A DNA stretch of 64,000 nucleotides from Anisakis pegreffii (lineage: Eukaryota > Nematoda > Chromadorea > Rhabditida > Anisakidae). The first letter of the stretch is position 1; the number at the start of each line of letters is the position of its first letter. Under the pieces are notes generated by a model. That model was not told where the DNA came from. It made no database searches and worked only from the letters and a program-made list of their open reading frames with translations. The stretch spans positions 185,665 to 249,664 of the forward strand of contig JAPYMA010000804.1 of NCBI GenBank assembly GCA_035041965.1, read 5' to 3'. Of this stretch, positions 1-29,626 are shown in pieces. Made by a program: the position numbers and the translations under genes.

Positions 1-746
1 TGAATCGTTCGTTCGATGCTTCTTTAAATGAATATATATCTCGAAAAATAAGGATCCCTCGGCCAAACCATAGCATAAATTGAAAAAAAAATTTCTTTCC
101 AAAGACCAATCTCAAAATTATCAACCATCCTCAGTGTAACGAACAATCAAACAAGTCACTTAATAAAGTGTCATAAATATGACGTTAAATCTGGTACATT
201 TTAATGGAAGATAATATGAGAGGGAAAAACCAATCAAAATCTGCTAAAGTTTTTCGCATTAAATTTAAGCGCGCATCCTGTTCACTAGTTATATGAAAGT
301 ATTTGTTTAAAATTCTCAAAATGAACGATAATGTTCCAGAATATTGCGGAGAGCATTCATTTTTGAACTGGACATGCACTGCAACGCTTTGAAGTATATC
401 ATTTCTAGGCGCAAGCTTAACGCTCAATATTGGCATCGACTTGTTTTTTACGCATTTCAAGTTTCGAACTTTTGTGTTTTTCATGATAATGTTCAGCTCA
501 GTTTCGATTTGTGCGAGTCAGAACGAATGCAAGTGTTTGAGATTGACACGAGCTAAATCTCGTGGGAATGCTATTTGAGGATTTCACATAGTGTGTGAGT
601 GATTGAGTTTCGGAATATATATTATATAAGTGCTTTTTTATGTATGTTTGAAGGATATTTTATGACTTGCTTACTGCTTATTCGCTAACTTCTGATGCGT
701 TTTAAAATTGTGATGTGCATGCAAACCTGAGAGTACCGTTATAGTT

Positions 747-1353
747 GGAAAATGTTGATCGTGATATTGCTGATTCCTTGCATATGCAAACACACTGTGC
801 ATCTCAGCTACGTGAGATAGTTTCAGCAAATCCTTGATATACTCGCAGGAAACAGTATCACCCGACAACATATATGTCTTTCGGAAACTAGAGAATCTGG
901 AGAATATGATGGTGGACGTAATATTGCATACTTTAATTTACGTTTGAGAATGTTGAATGAATTAAGTAAGAATTTACATAAGAGTACTATATAAACAGCT
1001 GTACATTTCGTACATTTTGTATGGGTCATGAGACCCATACAAAATGTACGAAATGTACAGCTGTTTATATAGTACTCTTATGTAGTACTTTATATAGTAT
1101 ATATAGTACGGTCACTTCAGATTGTTTTGGTGTCTACGACAGAGTACATACGTACCGATACTTTGAAGATGGTGATCGTGATGTTGCTAACTCCTTCTAC
1201 ATATTGATCTATGCATATACAATGTATTGGAATGAGTGGCTCATCTACATGAGATGGTTTTAGAAAATCCTCATCATTACTTGGAGGAAACAAAATCGTG
1301 CGACAACACGTGTACCTTTCTGAAACCAGAGAATGTGGAGAGTACGATATTGG
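747..1353 (+). repeat. Two diverged direct repeats flanking the inverted repeat
   Basis: The segments 747-915 and about 1163-1353 are the same way round and clearly related, with small indels. Shared landmarks, in order, are gatcgtgat, gaggaaaca/caggaaaca, cgacaaca and agagaat. The second copy has some extra bases in its first half. The inverted repeat 975-1084 lies exactly between them. I cannot say whether they come from a duplicated exon or a mobile element. Confidence 0.8.
975..1084. repeat. Perfect 53-bp inverted repeat with 4-nt loop
   Basis: The left arm 975-1027 is the exact reverse complement of the right arm 1032-1084, separated only by the loop atga at 1028-1031. Pairing stops at 974/1085. 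The arms include gggtc/gaccc next to the loop. Transcribed, it would fold into a 53-bp hairpin; as DNA it could extrude a cruciform. It accounts for the mirrored open frames on the two strands here, which are not genes. Confidence 0.97.
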
Positions 1354-1808
1354 AGAGAAACGAACATGCTTCCGTGCGAAGCAGAGAGTTCGAATTTAAT
1401 ATTTTCTCAGTTTCGCAACAAAAATATAAATTTTAAATATCTCAATGCTGGAAAAAATGAACACTCGTTTATAGATGAAAATTAGCGAATCTCCACACAA
1501 TATTGCTCCCTGTTTGTCGGGCTACAAAAATTGCAAACGTTCAACAAAACCTATTGAAAACAGTGACGTCATTCATTCTGTATTGAAATGACTCAACGAA
1601 AAGGAATTAAACGATTTTTGCTGTATTAAAATCGGCTATTAGACATGAAACGCATGATGGTTATTTGCTGTTCATCATCGATGTCTTGTCGCTATGGCAA
1701 ACGGTCGACTCAATCAACTGCTGAATGTTGACTCGTTAATAGTCTTCTTCTACATTGCTCTTGATCAGTGAACATCATTCATATGTACTGATTAGTGTGA
1801 TGCGAAGA

Positions 1809-1863
1809 TCGGGGACCCCGTCCCCGACAATTTTTGAATCGACCGCATTTTAATGGTCCCCGA
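1809..1863. repeat. Short GC-rich inverted repeat
   Basis: The 10-base arm atcggggacc at 1809-1818 is matched by its reverse complement ggtccccgat at 1854-1863, with an extra gtccccgac between them. It stands out from very AT-rich surroundings. It may be a fragment of a GC-richer interspersed element; no function is assigned. Confidence 0.6.
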
Positions 1864-3522
1864 TTGGAAAATTTCGTGCCCACACCACACTAGTACTAAT
1901 CATGCTTTCAATTAGAAACTGAACTTCTCAAGATATAAATTAAATGCTTACCGCCTACTGCTGTTGTTACTTTTACGAAGCAAATCAGCCAATAAGATGC
2001 TAAAATGGTAGTGCATTGTTGAAGTGAACATAATAGGTGATGGACGGTATGAATTTGAATGAGATCCGATTATTCATCTAAGACACAATGATGTGTTATC
2101 ATTGGCGACTGCGTCAGATGTTTCCAGAAAATGTTTAGTTTAGGGGTTAGGAATGTGATGGTGAAGGAATGGCAATTGACTGATGAATTCAATGAACTGG
2201 TTTTTGAAGGTCAACTTCAATTTTGAGGACGTGTTGTATTTTTTTCTGCTATATTTTTGTCAATTGTTGTTTATTGCGTTGTAGGATTGTGGTATTGTGT
2301 CGCTATTGATCGTCGTGCAAATCTTTCGTGTTTATTCATTTACCAGGAAACTAACCAGAACCAGATTGTGATCACAGTAATTGTACATGATTTCGAAGAA
2401 TTTTATTGTTATGTGCGTCACTATAACGATTATAACGATCGTTGTAGTTTTGCGCTCAGTAAGATTGGTTCTAGATTGGTCATTAGATGATTTTTATTCG
2501 AGGTTATTATAATTGCATTTCTGCTTTATTAAATGATCTTACAGTCCATGAAAGAATCGGATTGCTTCGAACTAGAATGATAACGTAGTTTAAATAGCAT
2601 AACGCTGCTACCATCATTCTAACATTTATCAACATTTTATTCCATTTCCATTCAGCTAGTCGATATTGCTTTAGTATTGATGAACGAATTTTTTAAGAAT
2701 ATTTTTAAAAGATCATTTTTCTTAGGTTTCACACAAAGTGAATCTAACTGTGAGATTACGTAAATTTGAAGACAATCTAAAATTGAATCAGATTCTTGTT
2801 CATCACTACTATAAACTGATTGAATATGAAGGTAACCATTCGCAACAATTCAAATAAATTTTTAAAGAATGGAAAAAAAGCAAGAGGATGTTTTATGTGT
2901 GCGTGTATGTTTATTTGTTTGTTCATTGTGCAAATAGCAAATTATTGGCTGAGTAAACGAAAAAAATGAAATTCTGATTGTGGTGCTTACTTCAGGTTTT
3001 ATGATTACCACATTCACTGTTGTTGTCGTTAACATAAGATGAATGTTAAGAATTGATAGTATTTATTCTGTCCCGAAATTACAACACATCCACAATTTTT
3101 TACTTTTCCTGTTAGCAGTCACAGAAGAAAATTTACTGGCGAATATGAATATGTATAGTTCTTATTGGATGTACTCTATCATTGAACAGTTTGTATAGTT
3201 CTTCAGAGTGTTTAGTGCAACGCTTGAAGATATTTTGCAGAAATTTCATTACTTTTAAACATTCTCTGGCTATGGAGACGTAGCTGTAATGGTGTTTGTC
3301 TGATATTCGCAATTGAAACGACTGTGCAAACATTGACGACCATCCAAAAAGAGATTCGTTCAAAGCTCGCAGTTACGAAAATGCGCGAATAAATAAAAAT
3401 CCCCTTGTTTGTATGAATAAATGAACATATTCACTAGTATAATTAAGTGTTAGGCATCGTAATGTGGCAAATTTGATGAATTAACATTTGGTGATTCTGT
3501 GCACATTTGTTTCAGTTTTCAA

Positions 3523-3640
3523 ACTGCTCGCAGAAACTCCACCAATGCACCTAAACAAAATGAAATGCCATCTTTCAATCTCGCCAAATTAAGTGATGTC
3601 ACAAATTTGCTCGCTGAATTTGTAAAAAGTTCTGCTCATC
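3523..3640 (+). other. Exon-like open frame, unrecognised
   Basis: After a possible acceptor (tttcag) a frame of about 38 codons runs to a stop at about 3640 with balanced, protein-like composition, in an otherwise stop-rich stretch. A second frame without a start runs about 3644-3880. No start codon, downstream donor or family could be identified. It could be a degenerate gene fragment or chance. Confidence 0.15.
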
Positions 3641-4439
3641 TGTAAAATGTTGACGAAACGTCTGTAATCCGTTATTGTACATTTGCTGGATACTATCCTA
3701 TCACAAGAAAAAGCAAAAACGCTGTGTATTCATTGATTTCCCTCACTAGACTACCAATGTTGATAGCATTGAAGCTGGTTATTCAGTGGTCGATGAATCT
3801 ACTCGTTCCTGGTCACAATCCGAAGCCACTCAAGACTGTAAGCAGACAATCTAGCAACTTATCGCCATCCATCGTATGATGTAGGGTCTGGACCCTTTGA
3901 ACAGTTGAAAATGGCAATCTCATCGGAGCACATATGAGATGAGTTTTTAAATTATGTTAATTTCGAGAGGTTAATTCAGATTAAATGCCTTCCTTACTGT
4001 TACATGAAGGTATATTATAATGAAGAAGGATTGAGTGCGAATCGTGAGTTGTGTATGAAAGCAGAAAAAATGAACGTTTAAGCGATGCAATTGAATTATT
4101 TCCTTCGTGAGTTGAAAATTGTTATTACTTGAAATGGCCATTCCATGTATAATATTCGTTATATTCTTGTCAATATTGGATCGATCAGAAACAAGTTAAA
4201 TGACCTCGTATTTTTTGTGGAACATCATAAACTTTATATAATGTGTATAATCGGATTATGAACCAATTCTGAGAACTGTCTTAATGTTGAATCATCACTT
4301 CGCCATGCCTTCGATGTCTATCGTTCATATTCAACAGTACAGCGTCCAAGGGAAGTTGTAGGTACGCTGATAGGTCACAAGTAAAAATCATCATTAGCCG
4401 AATCAAGTTTTCTTGATTTGTGAATCCAAATCCTTAATT

Positions 4440-4679
4440 TCAGAGAAGCTAATAAAGCAATATCATAAGCGTTTGACGAGCACCAGTCAACTGCAAACAA
4501 CACAACCTGCTAATAGTACTTTTCGATACGATATATCTACAAAAACAGTCATAGTTGAAGATTTTAATCATCCAGGAAGCGATCGGATTGAAATAAGTTA
4601 TAATTTCATTGGCAAGTACAAGTATTTTGCCAAGCGGGTTTTTGGTGGTAACCTGCATCGACATATGTATGAAGGATAA
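4440..4679 (+). other. Possible terminal exon, unrecognised
   Basis: A splice-acceptor-like aatttcag ends about 4443 and is followed by a frame of about 78 codons ending in TAA at 4677-4679. The composition is protein-like (motifs such as VIVEDFNHPG and RIEISYNFIG), unlike the low-complexity translations of most of this window. No family was recognised and no upstream partner exon was found with confidence, so it may be an exon of an unplaced gene, a pseudogene or chance. Confidence 0.25.
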
Positions 4680-5103
4680 TGGTAACATTCTGGATTTGAT
4701 AATGAGTTCTGTCATGAATTTGCTAGCAAATAAGCAGTTCTTGAGCAGTTTCTTAAATTAGAACATAACTCAGTGTTTTTAATCTGAACATATCACGATA
4801 AGAAAACAAATCATCGAACAAGAGGAAATGCAAGTTTAAAATCATCCCAAATTAATTCAGTCATGTTTGGGATGAGATCAATTCAATCATGCCAAACAAT
4901 ACTAGTTCTAGTCATAGAGGTTACCTTGACAAAGTCAATTAATTAGCTAAAGTAATCAAATAGGATTGAAAGCAAGCTGCCACAAACTCCTTAACTCAAT
5001 GCCACGTTTTGATATGACCTATGAAAATGAGGACACACACGTTTAGTATTCAGAAGAAAATGTACAACTTCAGCAATAGCAAGAAAGGCTATCAATATCA
5101 CAG

Positions 5104-5535
5104 TTAGAGTTCTTCGTTCTTCGTGTACTCTGCAACACCATTCATATCATAACCAAGATATTCATCTCCCAAGTCTTTCATATTCTCCATAAACAGTAAA
5201 CCGAATCGGGAAAACAATTCCATTAAACGCATTATTCTTGTTCGCCAGCAGAACGGTAACGACCTAAAACCATCGAAAGATTGTTTTGTCTCCAAATATT
5301 TAATAACAAGCTTAGATTCAATCAACCAGAATAAGCCGGATTTGTATCTCTGATAAAAATAGGATAGTCTCTCAACAAGAGAATATAGGGAAGTGGAAAA
5401 AATCATATTATATTGAAGTTGTGCTGTAGCATATAACCTGGAAGATACAACCCGGTGAGTGTAGTATCCAAAGTTTTTGAAGGAGAATTCGGAGGTAGGG
5501 ATTAAATTGAAGGGAGGGAATGTGCAACTTGACAA
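5104..5535 (-). CDS. Hypothetical ORF, 143 codons
   Basis: This is an uninterrupted 143-codon frame from ATG at 5535 to TAA at 5104-5106, longer than most chance ORFs in this AT-rich DNA. The predicted protein has aromatic-rich patches in the middle and an acidic C-terminus ending KNEEL. There is no signal peptide, no clear membrane segment and no recognised domain. Other genes in the window are intron-rich, so a single-exon gene would be atypical. It may be a chance ORF, part of a mobile element, or one exon of a larger gene. Confidence 0.25.
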   Translation of the reverse strand: MSSCTFPPFNLIPTSEFSFKNFGYYTHRVVSSRLYATAQLQYNMIFSTSLYSLVERLSYFYQRYKSGLFWLIESKLVIKYLETKQSFDGFRSLPFCWRTRIMRLMELFSRFGLLFMENMKDLGDEYLGYDMNGVAEYTKNEEL

Positions 5536-6291
5536 GCGATCGGAGGAAAAGGAGATGGGAGGAGAAAGTCCTAATAAGGGAATGAATCGAGGTTCACATT
5601 TTCTTCTCCTTCATATACTGTTGTTCAGCGAGTATTTCATACACTATATTGTCCTATTTTAAAGTGTTCAGTTCCTTTAATAACTCATTAGCTGTGAAAA
5701 TATTGTGATAAGATATTCAGTGAATCTAAAAAACTTATGTCCATAAATCAAAATTTTAATGGGTACTGAATTGAAAGGTTTATGCAATTTGGCAACTGTT
5801 AAGGGAGGCGGAGAAAAAATTCGAAGTTGGGGACTGAATTGAGGTAGATTTATATTTAGGGCTCTAAGGTACTTTATTTTGGTGCTTTCTATTGTGGTTT
5901 TTCTTAATTGATGACGGGTATTTATTTACTCTGTGAATCATTTTAATATATATTGTCCCATTTTTTCATCACCACTCTAATAGCAGTTGAGGCACTGTGA
6001 AATCGTCATTGTTGTTATTATCGTGTGAATGATTATCAACAAACTGAATATGAATGCGTCGAATTCGTATTTGTTGATTGTGATTGTTTCATGTATATAT
6101 TTTTTATTTGCAGTCAACTTTATCAATCTTCATGATTGTTTGATGTTGATTCTATCGAAGTGCGATTATTGTCCAGCATCCTCTGTTCTCATCACTTTAA
6201 TATTTGAAGGCAGCATTCAGGATTTTAATATTACTGCTATTTGAAGTGATTTCTTCAAGAACCACAAAGTTACTCGCTTGTTTGGATAAGA

Positions 6292-23456
<17,165 letters not shown>

Positions 23457-23544
23457 ATTAATTGAGTGTTTTATTTGTTGAGCATAACATTTTTTAGATA
23501 CTGATATTGGTTTATTATTCTTTACGTTTTATTATGATTATTAC

Positions 23545-23577
<33 letters not shown>

Positions 23578-24790
23578 TTCCTATTAATTAATCATGAAAT
23601 AATATGTTCCTTCCTGATTAGTTGATTTATTGTTATCGTAGTCACTTTACCTCTATTAGTATTATCGTAAATTATTGCTATTCTTGTTGAGCTCTGATGT
23701 TGTAAACTACTGATAATGAGTTACTTAGCGATAATATGATGAAGTGTATGTCAATGACAGTTGTAATGATAACGGTGGCAATAAGAAGAATAATAACAAT
23801 GATAATTATTATTATAATCAAAATGGTAATAACAATAATAATGATAATAAACATTTTTCTGTGTGATTTTCAGTTTACGATTAGTTCAATGAATCCGGTT
23901 AGAAACCACTGATATCTGGTCCAATCTTAACACGATTGTGTGCCTATCGCTTTTGCTCAACGAAAATTATTTTTCAAACGTTATTATAAAATTAACTTTA
24001 TTTTCTTGAATTATATTGGTCACCATCATTGCTGTTGTTATCATTATTAACGATACGTTACCAGTATTAACGATAGTGTTTTAAGTAAATTCAGCGATTG
24101 ACTTAAACTTGTTAGAACGGTTGTAATTTGGATTGTTATTCGTAAACAATGTACGCATTCCTTTGAGAAAGTTTTAGTTTCCTGTAGTGAATGATATCTG
24201 TAGTTAGCAGTGGTGGATACGTATGTTGATAGAATTATATTGTGGTCAATCAGTAGTTGCAAGGACAGCATTTTTTCATGAAGTCGGTCAAGAGATGTTT
24301 ATTTTGTTGTATTTCATTGATTGGACGTATTGGGCAGGGCCATAAACTAGCTTTTTTCAGTAGCATATCGAAAACAGAAAATTGTTTTGTGACTCGAATG
24401 CTTGTGAACATTTAAAAGATACTCCAACATAAACGGTGAAGACATGATTTGTCCAATAGTACGGTACTCTTATTATCCAGTAATTGTTATATGCTATACG
24501 ACATTTTTATTGTTGTGATCTATAAAAAATATTTATTCCTTTATGTGATCGTTCATTAGTTTATCTTTGAGAGAAAAAAATGGAAACAACCGAATTGTAT
24601 CTCGTAGAGATGAAATGACTAAATGTATGTTTGTGAGTAAAAATAAATTAGCAGTACACAAACAAATAGTTGTTGTTGGTACTGAAAGAAACAACCAAAC
24701 GAAAATTATAAAGCAGCCAACGAATTCGAAAAGAAACCGATTTTGAAGAAAGAATTGAATGAAATTAAATGAATATGAGAGTTGAGGAAG
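23457..24790. other. Convergent intergenic region, MRP and P5CS 3' ends
   Basis: Between the MRP stop (23454-23456) and the P5CS stop (24791-24793) lie the 3' UTRs of both genes. It holds an ATT tract near 23544-23576. A possible MRP polyadenylation signal aataaa is at 23845-23850, and a possible P5CS signal on the minus strand at 24516-24521. I see no other gene. Confidence 0.6.
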
Positions 24791-27611
24791 TTATGCAGTG
24801 ATTTGTTGTTGTTGATTTTTAGTATTACTGTTATCGTCATCGGTCACATTCAACAACTGATGAATGTACTGATATTGTCCACCCTTTTTGAACTGTTGTA
24901 CTGAATGACCGTCACCTCGCAAAACCCATTTTGTTGTTAATAAGCCCTCAACGCCAACCGGTCCTCGTGCATGGATACGACCCGTACTGATCCCCACTTC
25001 AGCTCCTGAAATTTGTTCATCTTTACACCAGAGTGTTGTGCTTATTCGATTCATCTTTGCCAAGTTTATGTCAGCCAAAATGTTTTCGCACAGAGCATTT
25101 CTAGTTTATTGATGACAATATTAACCCAAGCCAAATCTGTATCCATCCGCAAATCTTGTGCTTGCATTATGAAATACACATGCGCTGTCCACTTGTTGAA
25201 GGAAATGTTCGGCTGTTTCATCTGAATAGTTGATAATTATTCAAGTTGGTGGTATATTTCGATTCGCTAGTGTTTATGAGAACTTACGATTAGAAGTGAC
25301 AATACTATCGGTATGTGCACTACCATATCGAATAATGTGCTTAACGGCGTCCTTAACTGAGTCGACAACCTCGAGAGTGCATTCCATCCGGCCATATTCG
25401 TATTTTAACGAGTCAGCTGCTGGTGGAGAAAATTTAAGCGCTGACTGCAACTGGGAAGTTGGTTTTGTGGTTATTACGGTGATAATTGATAGTAATGTGG
25501 ACAGTAATGATGAGCGGTAATGATAATTAAGAGCATTTGTGATTACCTGTAACTTAGGCCCAGCATGCAGTTTAACACCTTCAGTTTTAAGCATTCCACA
25601 AAGTTGATCAAAGAAGCGAGTACCCAAATGATCACGATGTATGAGAATCGTTTCAACCGCATTACAGGCCGACGGATAGTCACATTTTGAATCGCGCACA
25701 ATTTCGATGGCCATCTGAAGTGTACGTATTATTATAGTAAAGTGGGCCACTGAGAGACTTCTTTTCAGTGGCCACTCACTGAACACCATATGATTAGCCA
25801 CCGAATTTCCGGTTTCCATGGCCACCGATCGGTTTTCGTTCTCGAACAATGGTCATCGGGATTTGGTTTTCAGTGGTCGTCCACCGAAGTTCGGTCTTCT
25901 GAGGCTGCCAACGTAATGGCAAACATTTAAAAGTGGCAAGATGGTCGGCGGTCATTGAAACACTCGCAATTCGGTAGCCGTCGACCGTCTGACATCTTGA
26001 TGGCCACAACCGTAATTCGGGGCCATAGGATTGGATGGAATGAATAGCAAATGTGGATTGCACCTGTTCGTCGCACTCTTTATCGATGAACACATGGCAG
26101 ATGCCTTCAGAATGACCCAATACGGGTATGCCCTTCGATAAAGTTTGCATACTCTTGACAAGCTCGGATGAACCGCGTGGAATGACCAGGTCGATGAGTT
26201 TATCCAGCTGCAGCAGATCTGCCACATCTTCACGAGATCTTATCAGTGTTATCGCATCACGCATATCATATCCATGCGTGCCAAGTGCTTCCTAAAATGT
26301 TACATCATTCTCTTCGCACAGTCATCTTTCTTTTCAAATTGGATTGAAGTTTATGATAAGGTTTTCACCGAATTTTTGTGATCACTTTTTTGGTCATTTT
26401 TCTGTTTTCATGACGCCTTCGAAGTTTCGGTATCCGAACAAAAAATTGAGTGAATCAGCTGTAGAAAAATGATGAGGTTAGGAGGGCGAGGGACCGACCT
26501 GAACAACGGAATGTAACATTTTATTGCTTTCATCAGCCTCTCTGCCACCTTTTAGAAGTAACGAATTTCCAGAAGCGATCGACAGTGCTGCCACCTTCAA
26601 TATGAGAACAATGCAATTGCGATTTAATTAGTCACTCCAAAAGTTAGTTTACATATATCTGTTTTGGATGAATGATTCGGATGAATTAAGTAGATTCACA
26701 GTTGTTCATTTTCAAAATTTGGCCCATCTGTTATTGTTATTATTATTATTATCACCATTACCTGTGGTAAACAGTCAGGTCTTGATTCGAATATGACCAG
26801 GAGTGTACCAATCGGCACTGAGATTTGTTCCAGCACCAAATTTTCAGCAATTTTCACTTTACGTCTTACTTGGCCAATGAGTGTTTCGGCCGAATCAGCG
26901 ATCATGTGTAGCCCACTATATAAATCGGCCATTTTAGCTTTCGTTAACTTTAAGCGTCCCAACATCGAGTCTTCGAGGCCTAAAATTGCTGTTTTTAAGC
27001 AAGAAAATTTCTAGCTTGTAACATTTACGGAAATTTAATGTAGACATTTTTTACCATTGGCTTCAGCAGTGCGCATATCAAGACGATTTGCGTCCAAAAT
27101 ATCTTTCTCACGTTTCTCTAAAAGCTCGGCCATATGACGCACCGTTTGAGCTCGTTCATGGTTATTCAGCTGTTGAAGTAGACGTCCACTCTCACGACCT
27201 GATAATAGTAATAATAATAATTGTTGTTTCTGAATAATGATCGTGTAACGCGTAGATGTTACACGTAGAAGAAAAGTTGATGAAAAGCATCGTACATTTT
27301 GAAGCGACTTCTTCAATCGGTGGTCCTTCGTAACGTGACGTCTTACAGAACATTGTACCAACTTTTTTACCAGATACAGCTGATGTTATTGCATTAGTGC
27401 TGAGACCGTTCGTTATTACAGTAGCAACTCCATGCTCTAGGGCCGATACACATGCGGCCACCTGTATTAAAGTGGTTCATGTTAAAATGTTTCCATATTG
27501 CTGCCAATGATAATGACAACAGTAATGATAATAATCATAATAATAATAATAAAAATAATAATAATAATAATAGTAATAATAGTAATAATAATAATAATAA
27601 TAATAGTAATA

Positions 27612-27650
<39 letters not shown>

Positions 27651-27784
27651 GTAATAATAATAATAATAAATAATAATAATAGTAATAATAATAATGATAA
27701 TAATAATAATAAGCAATAATAATAATGATAGTGATAATAATAATGATAGTAATAATAATAGTAATAGTAATAATAACAATAGTA

Positions 27785-27852
<68 letters not shown>

Positions 27853-29626
27853 AATAATGATGATAATAATAATAATAATAATAAATAGTAATAAATAATG
27901 TGATTATAATGAATAATAATAGTAGTAGTAATAATGATGATTTTGATATAATAACATAATATTAACTGATAAGTAATAGCAATAATGTTGATAAGAAATG
28001 AATACCTTCGACTCCATGCCACCAGTACCGAATCTCGAGTTTGAGCCGAAAACGACGTTAGAAGCCTCGGATGGTGCATATGTGTGGAGCATACGAGAGC
28101 CTTCCATGTCGGGTGGTCCCGTATAAACGCCATTAACATTCGATAGAATAATGAGTAGATCTGCAGCGATTTCGGTGGATAATCGAGCAGCTAATGAATC
28201 ATTATCACTGATATGCTGAAATTGTTCATCAGATAATTGATTGAGTTGAGCTCATGTGATATGTGAGTTGAGCTCATGTGGCCAATCACTACCGTTATCT
28301 TGACCTTTTGAATTATCCACTTACTGTCTCCAGCTATCCATTCAAAAACCCTTGAGGCTGTTCCTAAGAATCAATCAGCCATTCGATATGAGTCGTGGCA
28401 AAAATATGAAGCGGCGGGCAGGCAAAATAAGCGTATTGCAAATTTGAATTTGTGGACGAAAGAGGGTACATTGAATAGTATATTGCACTTTTAAAACTAT
28501 GTATTACGGCCATGGATTATTACCATATCGAGTTTAGGATCTGGGGCAACTGCATCGTTTGCGTTCACAATTGGAATAATATTCAAGTTGAGGAGACTCT
28601 CGATTGTTGCTTGAAGATTTTTACGTCGTTTCACGTCATCAATATCCGGTTTTGTTAAAAGCACCTTCAAATCGTTTATTTACATTATGAATTTATTTTA
28701 CTTTCTTTGTGAATTGATGAATGCAAGTAATATCTGTGTTATTAATATCAAAGCTGCATGTTTGCTTATTTATTTTCTCTACCGAAGAAGTGAATACCAA
28801 AGAAAGCGCTCTAAAGATGGAGTGAGGTTGACAATAATTGTAATTTTAACAATAGCGCTGAACATCGTGTGCATTGGGTCATAGGTTATGTATCTAGTTG
28901 GTACGTGGAAGTGCAAAATAATGTAAATGCACGTACTTGTGCAACTGTGATACCATACTGCTGAAAGAGTTGCTCGTAAAGACTCATCAGACCAGGCATT
29001 CCTGATGCGGCACATGCGCGTTTGTCCGTATGGAGACCAGCTGGACCGCGTAGTGTTTGTCTCATTGACATTGACATCACCAACTCTTGTCTGAGTTTTT
29101 GACGTCCGAATGCGACAGCTCCCGATGAAATGATTAACATCTGTCGACCACTTTGTTGTAGTTCGGAAACCTGGAATTGGGATTTAGAAGAAGCGTTTGG
29201 GTGGATAAGTGGTTTGGAGAATGGAGTGCGGTATACCTGTTCGACAATCGATGCTAAACGTCCAAGCGCAAGGCCACATTCATCTTCACGTGTAATCACC
29301 GCACTGCCCAATTTAACGACTATTCGGCGAGCCTTCTTTAGGTCAGATCTCGTCTTCAGAAACACATGTTGATGGCGTGATTCAGACGAATGAAAGTTAC
29401 CATCACTGTCGATAACGCCCATATTGGCCGTAATCGAATTTGGTCGAACTTCCGTGCGAACTAATGCCGATTCATCGGGTACAACAGAAATGTTCTGATT
29501 TTGATTATGTTTGCTACCGTTTCCAGCGCAGCTTGTTAGTAGACGTTTGAATGAAGTGGATGAAGCATTGAGTTGACGAGTGACAAGCACTGAATTCAAT
29601 AGTAGGTGTTTGGCACGTAACATCAT
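24791..29626 (-). CDS. alh-13: Delta-1-pyrroline-5-carboxylate synthase (glutamate 5-kinase + gamma-glutamyl phosphate reductase), 820 aa
   Basis: This bifunctional enzyme makes P5C from glutamate, the first steps of proline and ornithine synthesis, in mitochondria. Exons in coding order: 29237-29626, 28937-29170, 28524-28664, 28006-28215, 27296-27461, 27055-27198, 26762-26979, 26499-26594, 26064-26291, 25547-25714, 25288-25444, 25126-25221, 24791-25005; all phases close. Residues 1-35 are Arg/Ser/Leu-rich, fitting a mitochondrial presequence. The kinase half starts near 99 with [13 protein letters not shown] and carries ISSGAVAFG and DNDSLAARL. The reductase half carries [22 protein letters not shown]-type motif [19 protein letters not shown] and the [10 protein letters not shown] motif with its conserved Cys (about 626). 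It ends with the RIHARGPVG motif. Length matches animal P5CS. A splice-acceptor-like cag ends at 29644, about 18 bases upstream of the ATG, a possible spliced-leader or 5'-UTR splice site. Confidence 0.95.
25738..26040. repeat. GC-richer interspersed element, copy 3 (P5CS intron)
   Basis: Occupies nearly all of the P5CS intron 25715-26063. Contains caccgaatttccgg near 25799 and gccaccgatcgg at 25821-25832, the same pair of words as copy 2. Also has several ggccac and ttcggt words, and inexact inverted repeats between its ends (gccaccgaat near 25797 versus attcggtagc near 25970). The long ORFs reading through it on the minus strand are not coding. Confidence 0.6.
27525..27940. repeat. Large AAT-type microsatellite in P5CS intron
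   Basis: Over 400 bases made almost wholly of aat units with agt, gat and aac interruptions, in the intron 27462-28005 of P5CS. Long Asn, Ile, Leu and Tyr ORFs on both strands are artefacts of the repeat. Confidence 0.95.

Larger units (their letters stand above)
1..6291. other. Upstream region with no recognised gene
   Basis: I recognise no gene family here. The stretch holds the large inverted repeat and flanking direct repeats at 747-1353, a small GC-rich hairpin at 1809-1863, and several open frames described separately (3523-3640, 4440-4679, 5104-5535). The last of the region may be 5' UTR or promoter of the MRP gene: a pyrimidine-rich splice-acceptor-like site ends at 6113, about 180 bases before the MRP start codon, and a 71-codon ORF at 6029-6244 overlaps it. 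The rest shows nothing I can support. Confidence 0.5.

Noticed and set aside
823..1263. Two opposite-strand ORFs sharing the same peptide MG-THTKCTKCTAVYIVLLC
   Set aside because: The shared peptide is a product of the perfect inverted repeat read on both strands, not a duplicated protein domain.
25274..26264. Two long minus-strand ORFs (191 and 156 codons)
   Set aside because: Each is a P5CS exon read on into the adjoining intron, including the GC-richer repeat; the spliced model explains them.
27477..28139. Longest ORF of the window (220 codons, minus strand), full of Leu, Ile and Tyr runs
   Set aside because: It is a translation of the AAT/ATT microsatellite in a P5CS intron joined to part of a real P5CS exon in the wrong frame.
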